A DNA stretch of 64,000 nucleotides from Acidobacteriaceae bacterium KBS 146 (lineage in GTDB: Bacteria; Acidobacteriota; Terriglobia; Terriglobales; Acidobacteriaceae): the NCBI GenBank assembly GCA_000688615.1, contig JHVA01000001.1:3720001-3784000 (forward strand). The letters run 5' to 3'. Below the pieces are notes generated by a model. That model was not told the DNA's origin, made no database searches, and saw only the letters and a list, made by a program, of their open reading frames with translations. A program made the translations under genes and the position numbers. Positions 35,930 to 46,358 of this stretch are shown one piece after another. Positions within the stretch are counted from its first letter, which is position 1. Each line of letters starts with the position of its first letter.

Positions 35930-37099
35930 TTAACGATGGATCCGAACTCTTACCCCATCTCTTACGCCTGTGCTGGGATGCGTTATCACAATATCTTCGG
36001 CATGAAGCCCTTCTGTTACTTCCCATTGATTTTGGCCACGATGTCCGATTCGAATCGGAGAGCTATAGGCTCTTCCGTTGCGTACGGTGAACACAGACCA
36101 TTCGTTGCCTGAGCGAAATACCGCGCTGGATGGGACGAGTAAGACATCTGCGGCATCCCAAAGAATCACCTGGACCTCGACGTGGTAGGCATCCTGCAAC
36201 GCCTGTGGATCACCTTCAAAGTCGCAGATCACATTGACTCGCTGCTCTTCGACTCCAAGCGCTGAGATCTTGGTAAAGGCTCCGGGTTCCACCATTCTTA
36301 CGCGGGCTGGAATTGGTGCATCCCCACCCCAGTCGGTAATCTTCGCCGTCATTCCCGGTTTTATTCGAACGGCATCTCGAGTGAGGAAGTCGGAGACTAC
36401 TTCCAGACGAGGGGAGTAGCCGATTTCCACGATGGGCACTCCGGGACTCACGACTCGTTCGCTCTGCTCGATAAGTTTGAGGATGTGGCCATCGACAGGA
36501 GAAAGGACGGCTGTGGGGAGTTCTGAACGCCCTTCCTGATAGACCAGCAGTGCCGACTTCGCTTCCTCTACCTGGAAGGCTGCAGCCTGTGCCGCCGAAT
36601 CTGCCGCCTGCATCTGCTTCACCGTCATCTGCTCGAGTGTGACAGCTTTGTCCATGGCATCTTTCGAAATAATGCCTTGCCGAAAGAGTTTCTGTCCCCT
36701 GGTCAAATCAGTTTGCGTTTGTTTGTACTCCGCTCCGGAGCGTCCCACCAGTGCCTCGGCCTGCCGCTGAGCGGCGAGCGCGGTCTGAAGCCTCGCCTCA
36801 AGAACGGCACGCTGCCGAGGATCAATGGGAGTGGGGTCAATCCATGCAACAGGCTGGCCCGATTGCACACGATCTCCTGCGTGCAGGTCCACCCTCCGTA
36901 GTTGTCCTGTAACGGTGGCGGCCAGGACGAAGTGGTCGTGCATTCTGGTCTTGCCTTCTTCTTCAACGATCTCTTGCAAATGCCCACGTCGAATGGAAGC
37001 GGTCTCGACAGTAAGGGGAGAGGGACGAAAGACCAAGGCTAGAGCAGCCGCGAGCAGCAACATGATAATCCCCGCGATGATTCGTGTTCGTCGTTTCAT
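35930..37099 (-). CDS. Membrane-fusion (HlyD/MacA-like) adaptor of an ABC efflux pump
   Basis: 389 residues from the ATG at 37099, one base after the permease stop; the longer frame to 37144 lies inside the permease gene and is rejected. One N-terminal membrane anchor ('IIAGIIMLLLAAALALVF') leads into a lipoyl-like half 'GQLRRVDLHAGDRVQSGQPV'. A long helical hairpin follows (residues about 100-200), then 'AVLSPVDGHILKLIEQSERV' as the second lipoyl half, and beta-barrel blocks. It links the inner-membrane ATPase/permease pair to an outer-membrane channel. It is the third gene of the operon at 40217-35930; no channel gene is in that operon, so it may share the TolC-like protein at 40564. Confidence 0.87.
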   Translation of the reverse strand: MKRRTRIIAGIIMLLLAAALALVFRPSPLTVETASIRRGHLQEIVEEEGKTRMHDHFVLAATVTGQLRRVDLHAGDRVQSGQPVAWIDPTPIDPRQRAVLEARLQTALAAQRQAEALVGRSGAEYKQTQTDLTRGQKLFRQGIISKDAMDKAVTLEQMTVKQMQAADSAAQAAAFQVEEAKSALLVYQEGRSELPTAVLSPVDGHILKLIEQSERVVSPGVPIVEIGYSPRLEVVSDFLTRDAVRIKPGMTAKITDWGGDAPIPARVRMVEPGAFTKISALGVEEQRVNVICDFEGDPQALQDAYHVEVQVILWDAADVLLVPSSAVFRSGNEWSVFTVRNGRAYSSPIRIGHRGQNQWEVTEGLHAEDIVITHPSTGVRDGVRVRIHR

Positions 37100-37100
37100 A

Positions 37101-39464
37101 TCAGTCCCCCGCTTTGAGTACAGAGACGATATCCAGGCTTGCAACTCGCCGGCTGACTAGAGTGCCCGATGCGATTGCGGCGAAGAGCACGATAAGGAAG
37201 GCCAACCCATAGCTTGCCGGCTGCACAACCAGAGGCATGCGATAGAGTTCGGTTTGCAAGCGAATCGCCAGTATTGCACATAAAGCATAGCCAGCTACGA
37301 ATCCGAAGGGCAGCGCTACCATCGTGAGCAATGCTTGTTCGCCGAGAAGGATAAAGGTGATTTCGCGACGAGTGAAACCAAGAATACGGAGGGTTGCCAG
37401 CTCGCGTGAGCGCTCCGAGAGGGTAATGCGAGCTCCGTTGTAGATCATGCCAGCAGCAATTACCGAGGCAAAAATGATCAACGTTCCAATGGATAACGTC
37501 ATGCTTCGACTGATTGTCTCCTTGAAACTGTTAACAGCAGCTGCTTTGATGGATACGGCAGCAACCGCGGGCAATTGCTTCAATCGCTGATAGAGCTGCT
37601 CCTGTTTTCCTGCATCGACCTGCATGAGCGAGCCCGAGATAGAGTGATCCTCGTGCATGAGCCGATTCAGAGCGCAGAGATTCATATATGCGTTAGTTCC
37701 CAACAGTTCATCGACAGTAGCTGCGACAACGATGCTGCGAACGGGACGCTTACCTTCCAGTACTTCCACGCTGAGCCTATCGCCGGGCACGACACCTAAG
37801 AGTCCCGCCAGTGTGGAACTCAGGACAATGCCTTCCAAGGGCAAAGAGAGTTGATTCCCATGGTCATCAACGATCAAATGAAGCTCGTTGTTTTCTCGGA
37901 GGCCAAGGATAGATGTCTTCCTCGATCGATGTTGAAATCGCAGCCGTACGGGAACTGCCCGGAATTCTTCTGAGCGAATAACTCCGGGCAAACCGGCGAG
38001 CTCAAACTGAGTGCGCGCAGAGTGTACTTCGTTCAGGGTCACAGCGATGTCTTCCCGCTGGATATCGCGAAATTGCACTTCCATCATGCGATTAAGCGCA
38101 TCGAACAGCCCAAACTCAACGACGATGATCATGACCGAGCAGGAGATTGCGAATGCCGAGGCGAGTGCCCTCAAGGGTCTTCGTTCAAGGTTTCTGAGTA
38201 TCATGCGCAGTGCTGGAGATATGAATGGCATGTTCAGCTTGTCAATGATCATTGGGCGGAAACGAGAAGGCGCTTCCGGGCGCATGGCTTCGGCTGGCGG
38301 CAAAGAGACCGCTCTTGCGACTGCACCGATGGCTCCTGCAATCGCGGTGACAAATGTGATGAGGGCTGCCAAGAAAAATATATGGAGCTCCGGCCGATAG
38401 ACGAGAACCGGGAAGCGATAGAACTCAGCATAGAGCGTTGCGAGCTTGATGCCGAAGTACCACCCGACGCCACACCCCAGCAGATATCCAGCGATGGCGA
38501 CGAGAAGGCTGAATTCGACGTAATGAGCACCGACCTGCCAGTTGGAAAAACCGAATGCCTTAATAACGGCGATTTCGGATCGCTGCGTATTGACTAGACG
38601 CGTAAACGACAGATGGACGAGGAGAGCAGCGACGGCAAGAAAGATGGCGGGAATTACGGTGGCGGTGATCCTGTTCTGGGAGATTTCGTCGGAGATAAAA
38701 CGATGAGATACCTGGTCAGAACGCCCGTAGGCTCCCAGTGTTCCATAAGAGTCGAGCTCGCGGTCCATTTGCGAGATGACGTCTTCTTCGTTTGCGCCTG
38801 GAAGGAGTGAAACCGCGATAGAGTTGAAAGCGCCCTTCATGTTCAAGGCGGGTTCCAGGGTTTCTGCGGACATCCAAAGGACGCCGAATCTCTTGTTGTC
38901 AGGGAAGAGCGATCCTCCTCCTCGGATCTCGTAGATGTATTCGGGGGAGAGAGCGATTCCGACGATGCGAAGCTTCTGCCAGCGCCCATTGATCACAGCT
39001 CGCAGTTCACTGCCGAGTTCGAGCTTGTTGGCCTCGGCGAAAGCCTCGCTAGCGATAACTTCATTGCCTCCGGTTGGGGACAGGTACCGGCCCTGGCGTA
39101 GAAAGAGCGCATTGAGTCCTTGAGCCTGTCGTGCGGGGATCGAGATCATGCGGCCTACGGCAGGCTCTTGCAGCCCCGGCACATCGACTGTTACGTCCAT
39201 CACAACGCGTGTTTCAGCCTGCGCGACGCCTGGTATCTGACGAATGCGTTCTGCCACCCAATCCGGAGCGCGCTTCAGCTCAACAAAGACGTCGGCGAAG
39301 CGATGTTGGGTGTAGTAGTCGGCCTGAGAACGCAGCAGAGAGAGGTACATCGCCCGCATGCTTACAAACGACGCGACTCCACAGGCGATAACCAGAGCGA
39401 TGGCCGTCGCTTGACCCCGCATGTGTAAAAGATCCCGGAAAAGTTTGCGATAAAGCGTCCGCAT
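37101..39464 (-). CDS. FtsX-domain ABC transporter permease
   Basis: 787 residues from the ATG at 39464, 3 bases after the ATPase stop. It has an N-terminal membrane helix ('ATAIALVIACGVASFVSM'), a large periplasmic region, and two FtsX-type membrane blocks: 'AIFLAVAALLVHLSFTRLVN', 'SEIAVIKAFGFSNWQVGAHY' and, in the second half, 'SRELATLRILGFTRREITFI' and 'LVVQPASYGLAFLIVLFAAI'. This two-block layout is that of LolCDE/DevC-like or antimicrobial-peptide-type exporters. The substrate is not defined; lipids, macrolides or peptides are all typical. Confidence 0.88.
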   Translation of the reverse strand: MRTLYRKLFRDLLHMRGQATAIALVIACGVASFVSMRAMYLSLLRSQADYYTQHRFADVFVELKRAPDWVAERIRQIPGVAQAETRVVMDVTVDVPGLQEPAVGRMISIPARQAQGLNALFLRQGRYLSPTGGNEVIASEAFAEANKLELGSELRAVINGRWQKLRIVGIALSPEYIYEIRGGGSLFPDNKRFGVLWMSAETLEPALNMKGAFNSIAVSLLPGANEEDVISQMDRELDSYGTLGAYGRSDQVSHRFISDEISQNRITATVIPAIFLAVAALLVHLSFTRLVNTQRSEIAVIKAFGFSNWQVGAHYVEFSLLVAIAGYLLGCGVGWYFGIKLATLYAEFYRFPVLVYRPELHIFFLAALITFVTAIAGAIGAVARAVSLPPAEAMRPEAPSRFRPMIIDKLNMPFISPALRMILRNLERRPLRALASAFAISCSVMIIVVEFGLFDALNRMMEVQFRDIQREDIAVTLNEVHSARTQFELAGLPGVIRSEEFRAVPVRLRFQHRSRKTSILGLRENNELHLIVDDHGNQLSLPLEGIVLSSTLAGLLGVVPGDRLSVEVLEGKRPVRSIVVAATVDELLGTNAYMNLCALNRLMHEDHSISGSLMQVDAGKQEQLYQRLKQLPAVAAVSIKAAAVNSFKETISRSMTLSIGTLIIFASVIAAGMIYNGARITLSERSRELATLRILGFTRREITFILLGEQALLTMVALPFGFVAGYALCAILAIRLQTELYRMPLVVQPASYGLAFLIVLFAAIASGTLVSRRVASLDIVSVLKAGD

Positions 39465-39467
39465 AGT

Positions 39468-40217
39468 TCACCAGACCAGCTCTTCGGGTGAGGCTTTCCT
39501 CGCGTTTTGCGTGACCTCGACGATTTCGCCACTGCGGAGACGAATGACGCGATCGGCCATGGCAGCGATTGCGGAGTTGTGTGTGATGACTGCGACGAGG
39601 GTGTGGAGCTCCTTATTGATGTGCGCGAGCACATCGAGCACCAACTTGGCGGTTGGGAAGTCCAGTGCTCCCGTTGGTTCGTCGCAGAGCAGGATGTCAG
39701 GTTTCTTCACAATGGCTCGTGCAATGGCAACCCGCTGTTGCTCTCCTCCCGAGAGCTGGGACGGGAAGTGATGCTCTCTTTCCGTCAGTCCGACAAGACG
39801 GAGTGCTTCTTTGGGGTCCATGGGGTTTTCGGCTATCTCTGTCACCAGCGTTACATTTTCAAGAGCGGTGAGACTCGGAATCAAATTGTAGAACTGGAAT
39901 ACGAAGCCTACATGTTCTCTGCGAAAGCGTGTCAGTTCAGCATCATCCGCTTGAGACAGCCAATGATCTCGAAAACGAACGTCACCGGAGGTAGGTGTAT
40001 CGAGCCCGCCAAGGATGTTCAACAGTGTCGACTTGCCACTCCCGGAAGGGCCGAGGAAGACTACGAATTCACCGGCGCGCAAGTCGAGCTCGACCGATCG
40101 AAGTGCTATTACGGAAATGTCGCCGCTCTTATAACTCTTAGAAACGGCGTGCACATGGAAGACACATTCTGAATCCTGCGAAGTAGAGCCGGGCGAGATA
40201 GAACTCACAGAAGTCAA
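39468..40217 (-). CDS. ABC transporter ATP-binding protein (MacB/LolD-like)
   Basis: 249 residues. Walker A is '[19 protein letters not shown]', the Q-loop '[20 protein letters not shown]', the signature '[19 protein letters not shown]' and Walker B '[20 protein letters not shown]'; the H-loop is '[20 protein letters not shown]'. The whole LolD/MacB pattern is kept, so it should power the FtsX-domain permease next to it. It is the first gene of the minus-strand operon, which starts in the divergent gap with the TolC gene. Confidence 0.92.
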   Translation of the reverse strand: MTSVSSISPGSTSQDSECVFHVHAVSKSYKSGDISVIALRSVELDLRAGEFVVFLGPSGSGKSTLLNILGGLDTPTSGDVRFRDHWLSQADDAELTRFRREHVGFVFQFYNLIPSLTALENVTLVTEIAENPMDPKEALRLVGLTEREHHFPSQLSGGEQQRVAIARAIVKKPDILLCDEPTGALDFPTAKLVLDVLAHINKELHTLVAVITHNSAIAAMADRVIRLRSGEIVEVTQNARKASPEELVW

Positions 40218-40563
40218 GAGAATGCCTCCGCACTACCAAAGCCCCTGCATGTGTCTTGCAAGCTATTGATTGCAAATAGAGAAAAGAGGCCGATCAAACC
40301 TTCGACGCCGGCACGATTAGGGCCAAATGGTAATCGCACGAAGTGGTCTGGAGCACATTTCATAGATTGCTCACAGGGCAATACCGGCCGTCTCCTCAAT
40401 ATCCTTCACACCGGGAAAAGTATGCGAACCTATACGTTTTCCGATTCCATCTCTTTCTTCCTTTGACAGTACTTTGGAGGACGACGAAGTGTTGGTGATG
40501 TCCATCACTGTCCGCTGTCCAATTGGGCCAGACACTGGGAGCTGATCGCGTTGCAAGGAAGAA
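40218..40563. other. Divergent intergenic region of two efflux operons
   Basis: 346 bases between outward-reading operons. It must hold both promoters, but I could not fix either: a TTGACA at 40463 has no good -10 after it. No repressor gene is next to it. Confidence 0.4.
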
Positions 40564-41907
40564 ATGATGAGATTTGTCGTCCTACTCGTAACCGTTTTAG
40601 ACATTCTGCTGGGGACGGGTGTGGCTGTAGGTGCGCAGACGAGTGCGCCTATCAGCTTGAGCGAAGCGATAGGACGAGCATTGCGGAAGAATCCAAGCCA
40701 TGAAATGGCTTGGGCTGATGTTGCATTGGCGCGCATATCAACCCGTTCAGCACGGATCAGCCTGCTTCCCGTTCTTTCGTTCAGCGAGGCGGCGAGTCGC
40801 GGGAATGATCCGGTCTATGTGTTTGGAGCGAAGCTTAGGCAACAGATCTTCACTCAAAATGATTTCGTTCTGGACAGCTTGAACCGACCTCCACCCCTGA
40901 ATAATTTCACGACCCGTTTTGCAGGGAATTGGACTGCATTTGATTCGTTGCACACGCAGTTCGAGATTCGCCGGGCAGATCTGCGCCTCAAGAGTTCCCA
41001 GGCTGTGGCTACGCGTTCCGATCAGATCATTGTGTACCGCACAGTGGCCGCTTACGAGGCTATTCTGTTTGCGACGCGTGAGGTGGACGTTCTACAACAT
41101 GCCGTAGAGACCGCGACCGTGTCACTGACATCGAGCAGGACGAGGGTCGAGGCGGGTCTCGCCATCGAAGCCGATGCGCTGACCGCTGCAGCAAATCTAG
41201 CGGAGAGACAGCAGGAACTGATCGCGGCTCAGGGTCGAGTCCAGATTGCGTGGGCCGAACTGGAGGCCGTTATAGGAGAGCCCGTACCTGAGAACTCGCG
41301 GCAAGCGCAGGCGTTCACCGAACAAAATTTCAACCTTCCTCCTCTTTCTGAGGCGATTGATTTCGCGATCAAGTCACGACCGGATCGCCAGAGCCTGACT
41401 CTACAACGCGAAGAACAAGCGGCATCCGTGCACTCCGCGAGTGCAGCTTTCGGCCCCCAGGTTAATACCTATGGGTCGTGGGAGATGGACAAGCCTTCCT
41501 TTGCTGGATCCGGCGGCAACAATTGGATTGCAGGAGTCGAACTTCGCTTAGACATTCTGCCGGTGGCAAAGCGCGAGAACCTGGCCGCGGCAAAGATCGA
41601 CCTTCAGCGGGCCGACGCTGCGGCGACAGCCGCCGATCAACAGATTCGCCTGGAAGTGACGCGCGCATACTACGAGCACAAAGCGGCGCAGCAGATGCTA
41701 GAGGGCGCTTCGGAGAGCCTGCGATTGATGAAGGACCGATATGATGCCGGTCTTGCCACCATGACAGAGTTGTTGCGTGTTGAAGATGTGCAACGGCAAA
41801 GTCAGACGAGCTATTGGCAAGCCGTGTTTCGAGATGTCCTAACCTACGCCAACACCAGATTCGCCGCAGGAACGTTGAATCAGGAAACAGCAGGTGAGCT
41901 GCAATGA
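40564..41907 (+). CDS. TolC-family outer-membrane channel
   Basis: 447 residues; AAGGAAG precedes the ATG at 40564. A signal peptide ends near 'GAQTSAP'. The protein has two similar halves typical of TolC: 'SLSEAIGRALRKNPSHEMAW' starts the first and 'LSEAIDFAIKSRPDRQSLTL' the second, each followed by long amphipathic helices. 'VLSFSEAASRGNDPVY' and 'WIAGVELRLDILPVAKRENL' are strand regions. It forms a trimeric channel across the outer membrane and periplasm. It is co-transcribed with the RND adaptor and pump, and may also serve the ABC system across the divergent gap. Confidence 0.88.
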   Translation: MMRFVVLLVTVLDILLGTGVAVGAQTSAPISLSEAIGRALRKNPSHEMAWADVALARISTRSARISLLPVLSFSEAASRGNDPVYVFGAKLRQQIFTQNDFVLDSLNRPPPLNNFTTRFAGNWTAFDSLHTQFEIRRADLRLKSSQAVATRSDQIIVYRTVAAYEAILFATREVDVLQHAVETATVSLTSSRTRVEAGLAIEADALTAAANLAERQQELIAAQGRVQIAWAELEAVIGEPVPENSRQAQAFTEQNFNLPPLSEAIDFAIKSRPDRQSLTLQREEQAASVHSASAAFGPQVNTYGSWEMDKPSFAGSGGNNWIAGVELRLDILPVAKRENLAAAKIDLQRADAAATAADQQIRLEVTRAYYEHKAAQQMLEGASESLRLMKDRYDAGLATMTELLRVEDVQRQSQTSYWQAVFRDVLTYANTRFAAGTLNQETAGELQ

Positions 41908-43022
41908 ACCGATCGGTCAATAGGTGGAATATAGCAGTCGTCGGCGTCGCACTTATATTGACAGGATGCGAAAAAAAACAGTCGAAGCCGATGCCTCGGA
42001 CCGTCGTAACTGGACTTACGGTTGTTCAGGCGCATCTTGAACAGATGCCCGATGCTGTCGACGTCACCGGATCAGTACATGCACGGGAGTCGGCAGCCAT
42101 CGCTTCCCAGATTTTTGGACGCGTGCAGTCCGTGTCGGTTCATGAGGGCGATCCTGTTTACGCGGGACAGGTGTTGATCGCGCTCGATGATGCCCAGTCT
42201 CACGCGGACGTGGAGCATGCCCATGCAATCGTTGCCAGCGGTGATCAGCAAGTGCAGGCGGCAGAAGCGGAGGCTTCTCTTGCTCGTTCCACACTCGCTC
42301 GGTATCAGATTCTCCGGGATAGAAAGACGATTAGTCCCCAGGAATTCGACGAGGTCGAGCGGCGGGCCCAAGTTGCAACGTACAAGCTAAATGCTGTTCA
42401 GTCCCAGTTGAAGGCGGCATATGCATCCGAAGCAGGCGCGCTGGCGGGGGCTGGATATACCCGGCTGAGCGCTCCCTTTGCCGGTATCGTCACTGCGCGC
42501 AAGGCCGATCCGGGAGCGATGGCAGCTCCGGGCGTGCCTCTCTTGGAAGTAGAAAAATCTGGTCCTCTTGAACTCGATGTAACGGTCGATGAGTCAATGG
42601 TAAGGTCCATACAAAAAGATCTCTCTGTTCCAGTGGTGATCTCTGCACTGTCCGCTACTCCTGTACAGGGCCGGGTTGCTGAGTTGGTCCCGGCGGCAGA
42701 GTCGACCAGCCATAGCTTTCTTGTGAAAATTGCCCTTCCTCCCATTCAGAGCTTGCGTTCCGGAATGTTTGGAAGTGCAAGACTTGGCGGCAGCCTTCAC
42801 CCGGCAGTCCTGGTGCCACAAGCGGCGATCGTAACGCACGGTTCCGTCTCAGGAGTGTGGACTCTGGATAGCGATAACATCGCTTCCTTGCGCTATGTGA
42901 CTTTGGGTGCCAAGCACGCGGACGACGTCCAAGTCCTCTCCGGACTGAGTGCGGGAGAGTCGGTGGTACTTTCTCCCCAGGACCGCGAACTTGGCGGCAG
43001 CAAGATTAAGGCGCGACAATGA
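41904..43022 (+). CDS. RND periplasmic adaptor lipoprotein
   Basis: 372 residues, overlapping the TolC stop (ATGA). The signal has a lipobox 'LILTGCEKKQ', so it is lipid-anchored. The lipoyl half 'ASQIFGRVQSVSVHEGDPV', coiled-coil hairpin (residues about 95-165), 'YTRLSAPFAGIVTARKADPG' and the beta-barrel/C-terminal block 'VLVPQAAIVTHGSVSGVWTL' follow in the normal order for RND adaptors. It joins the RND pump to the TolC channel. Its stop overlaps the ATG of the pump. Confidence 0.9.
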   Translation: MNRSVNRWNIAVVGVALILTGCEKKQSKPMPRTVVTGLTVVQAHLEQMPDAVDVTGSVHARESAAIASQIFGRVQSVSVHEGDPVYAGQVLIALDDAQSHADVEHAHAIVASGDQQVQAAEAEASLARSTLARYQILRDRKTISPQEFDEVERRAQVATYKLNAVQSQLKAAYASEAGALAGAGYTRLSAPFAGIVTARKADPGAMAAPGVPLLEVEKSGPLELDVTVDESMVRSIQKDLSVPVVISALSATPVQGRVAELVPAAESTSHSFLVKIALPPIQSLRSGMFGSARLGGSLHPAVLVPQAAIVTHGSVSGVWTLDSDNIASLRYVTLGAKHADDVQVLSGLSAGESVVLSPQDRELGGSKIKARQ

Positions 43023-46000
43023 CGCAGTCACAGGGCATTGCGGCAGAATATCTGCGGCCTTCCTCAATTCGAAGTTGACGCCCCTGTTCATCGCCTCGTC
43101 GCTTCTACTGGGCGTGTTTGCGGTCACGGTTATCCCGCGCGAAGAAGAGCCGCAGATCGTCGTTCCAATGCTCGACATCACCACTACCCTGCCTGGAGCA
43201 TCTCCGGGCGAAATCGAACAGAGGATTACGGCTCCCATCGAGAAGCTCATGCGGCAGATTCCCGGGGTCGAGTACGTCTACTCCACCTCAAGTTCTGGGA
43301 GTAGCCTTGTCATCGCTCGCTTCCTCGTGGGGACCCGACAGGAAGATGCATTGGTGAAGGTGTACAGCAAGCTATATGCCAATACGGGCGGGCTTCCATC
43401 CGGTGCTTCGCAGCCGATGGTACGGGAGCGTTCGATCGACGATGTGCCGATTCTTTCACTAACACTATGGGGTAAAAACTACGGCGCGTATCGACTCCGG
43501 TTGCTTGCGGCCGAGCTTCAACACAGCATCCAGCAGGTAGAAAACGTATCCGAAACGAGCATCCTTGGCGGTCAACCACGCACAATACGGGTCTTGCTGA
43601 GACCCGATCGAATGGCTGCCTACTCGGTATCGCCGGTGGCCCTGCTTGCGTCGCTGCTGGCTGCCAATGCTCGTATCGAAGCGGGGCAGTTTGCTGCAAA
43701 CAATGAGCAGATTAGGGTAGACGTTGGAGAATTCTTCCATCGCAAGGAAGATGTCGAGCAGGTTGTTGTCGCTGTGGATCGAGGCCATCCCATACACCTT
43801 CGCGATGTTGCCAAAGAGATTGTTGATGGCCCCGGTGAAGCGACGAACTACGTAACGTTCGGTGGTGCCGCAGGCGATGGTTCGTTAAAGCTTGCTGCCG
43901 GTGGAGAAGTACCGGCGGTGACTATTACTGTAGCTAAGCGTAAAGGGACGAATGCTACCGATGTTGCCAACGCCGTGCTTGCCAGGATCAGCGGGATGCG
44001 GAATACAACGCTTCCCGCAGATCTGAACATCACGACCACCAGAAACTATGGGGACACGGCGAAGGCCAAATCCGATGAGTTGTTGAAACATCTGCTGCTA
44101 GCGACGTTCTCTGTGACGTTACTTATCGCGATCTTTCTCGGCTGGCGTGAGTCCGGAGTGGTGCTTCTGGCCATTCCGGTAACGCTGGGACTCACGCTTG
44201 CGGCTTTCTATCTCTATGGGTACACGCTCAATCGTGTCACTCTATTCGCTCTTATATTCAGCATCGGCATCTTGGTAGACGATGCGATTGTCGTCGTCGA
44301 AAATATCGTCCGCCATTTCCGCCTGCCTCAGAGCAGGGTCCGGCCTCGGAGTGAGGTTGCCATCGAGGCAGTAGCGGAGGTTGGAAATCCGACGATCCTT
44401 GCGACGATCGCAGTCATCGCAGCAATCCTGCCCATGGCATTTGTAAGGGGGTTGATGGGGCCTTACATGCGCCCTATTCCTGTAGGAGCGTCCTCTGCGA
44501 TGCTTCTTTCTTTGCTGGTGGCTTTTGTAGTCTCTCCGTGGGCTGCGATGCGCCTTGTGGTTCATGCGGCCGATCACGGGCAAAGACAAAGTGGGGAAGA
44601 AGGCTGGAGCACTCGCCTCTACAGGCGAATCATGTCGCCCTTTATCCATTCGGCGCGCCACAGGCTCCTCTTCCTTAGTGGCGTGATCCTCTTGTTGCTA
44701 GCTGCAGTTGCTCTTGTGCCACTCAAACTGGTCCGGGTAAAGATGCTACCGTTCGACAACAAGAGTGAGTTTCAGGTCATTGTGGACATGCCGGATGGAA
44801 CGACTCTGGAACAAACCGCCAGAGTGACACAAGCACTAGGACACTATCTCGCTACTCAGCCTGAGGTCGCCAACTATCAGACGTACGTGGGGCTCTCCGG
44901 TCCCTACAATTTCAATGGCCTCGTCCGTCACTACTACCTGCGACAGCAGCCGAATCAGGCAGACATCCAGGTCAATCTGCTGCCGATCGAAGACCGCAGC
45001 ACGCAAAGCCACGGCATCGCAAAGCGGCTACGTCCTGAGTTAGTAAAGCTCGCGCTTCCATTCGGGGCTCGTATCAAAGTGAGCGAAGTCCCGCCCGGAC
45101 CGCCGGTTGTGCAGACGCTGGTCGCAGAGATCTATGGTCCGGAGATGTCAGGACAGTTGGACGTCGCAAAAAAGGTGAAGCAGATATTCCAGCAAACCGC
45201 TGGAGTGGTTGATTCGGACTGGTATCTAGAGGATCCGCAGCAGCGGATCGAATTCACTGTAGACCAATCCAAGGCTGCGCTGCATGGGATCGCAGTGGCG
45301 GATGTCGCAAAGGCTCTACAGCTTGCCGTATCGGGCACTGCCGCTGGACAGATTCACGACACATCCGAACGAGAAGCCGTGCCGGTTCGTGTTCAGGTAG
45401 ATCGACCGGAACGTTCCTCGTTGGAACAACTCGAAAGCATCCGTATGAGAGCCTTGGATGGAAGCCTTGTCTCGTTGCGTGAGCTTACACAAATTCGCCA
45501 ATCGACTATACAACCAAGTATCTATCACAAAAACCTGGAGCGTGTGGTGTACGTGACGGGGGATGTAGCCGGCGCGGAAGAGAGCCCGGTCTATGCCATC
45601 TTCAGGATGAATGAAGCGCTGGACCGCTTGAGGGTTCCGGCAGGTTATACGCTCGCTCGTTACAACTCTGCACAGCCCGAGTCCACAGATCATTACTCCA
45701 TGAAGTGGGACGGCGAGTGGCAGATTACGCTTGAAGCCTTTCGCGATCTCGGTCTGGCCTTCGCAGCGGTTCTCGTGTTGATCTACGTGCTTGTCGTTGG
45801 CTGGTTCCGTTCTTTTCTTGTGCCGCTGGTCATCATGGCGCCCATTCCGCTCACCCTCGTAGGCATCCTGCCGGCCCACGCTATGATCGGCGCATTCTTT
45901 ACAGCCACTTCGATGATTGGCTTTATCGCCGGTGCCGGCATCATCGTTCGGAACTCCATTATTCTGGTGGACTTCATCGAGCTCCGCAGAACTCAAGGAA

Positions 46001-46281
46001 TGCCTCTGGCTGAAGCAGTCATCGACGCAGGGGCAGTCCGCTTCAGACCCATGTTGTTGACGGCGGCTGCCGTTGTGGTTGGCGCCAGCGTTATCCTGTC
46101 CGACCCGATCTTCCAGGGGCTTGCACTCTCGCTCATCGCGGGTGAGGCGGCCTCTACGGTGCTTTCACGGTTAGCCGTTCCTGTTCTCTACTACATAACT
46201 CAGAGGGGAGCCGCCGAAAGAGATAGGAGGCGCACGCCAAACGAACCAGCCCCGAGCCCTGTTCCGACCAATGCTATATGA
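43019..46281 (+). CDS. RND efflux permease with an apparent early frameshift
   Basis: About 1087 residues if the start is the ATG at 43019, overlapping the adaptor stop (ATGA). That frame stops after 18 codons ('MTQSQGIAAEYLRP'), while the pump sequence proper continues in the neighbouring frame from 'GRISAAFLNSKLTPLFIASS'. One extra G in the GG at 43041-43042 would join them as MTQSQGIAGRISAAF. The rest is intact: twelve membrane segments, 'SIGILVDDAIVVVENIVRHF' with the paired Asp of helix 4, two large periplasmic loops, and 'RFRPMLLTAAAVVVGASVIL' near the end. It is a proton-driven exporter of the HME/HAE type. Operon position, full-length body and conserved residues argue that the gene is functional and the shift is a sequence error. 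Confidence 0.88.
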
Positions 46282-46358
46282 AACCCAAAAGGGGACGTAG
46301 ATAGAGATCTTCTCTTCTTTTGTACGAACTGTAACGAGAAGCTGGTTCGACTAAGTGA

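Noticed and set aside
40463..40491. TTGACA promoter for the TolC operon
   Set aside because: No acceptable -10 box follows at 16-18 bases.
43019..43076. Programmed frameshift at the start of the RND pump
   Set aside because: There is no slippery heptamer or downstream structure that I can see, and the same one-G loss occurs in unrelated genes, so an error is simpler.
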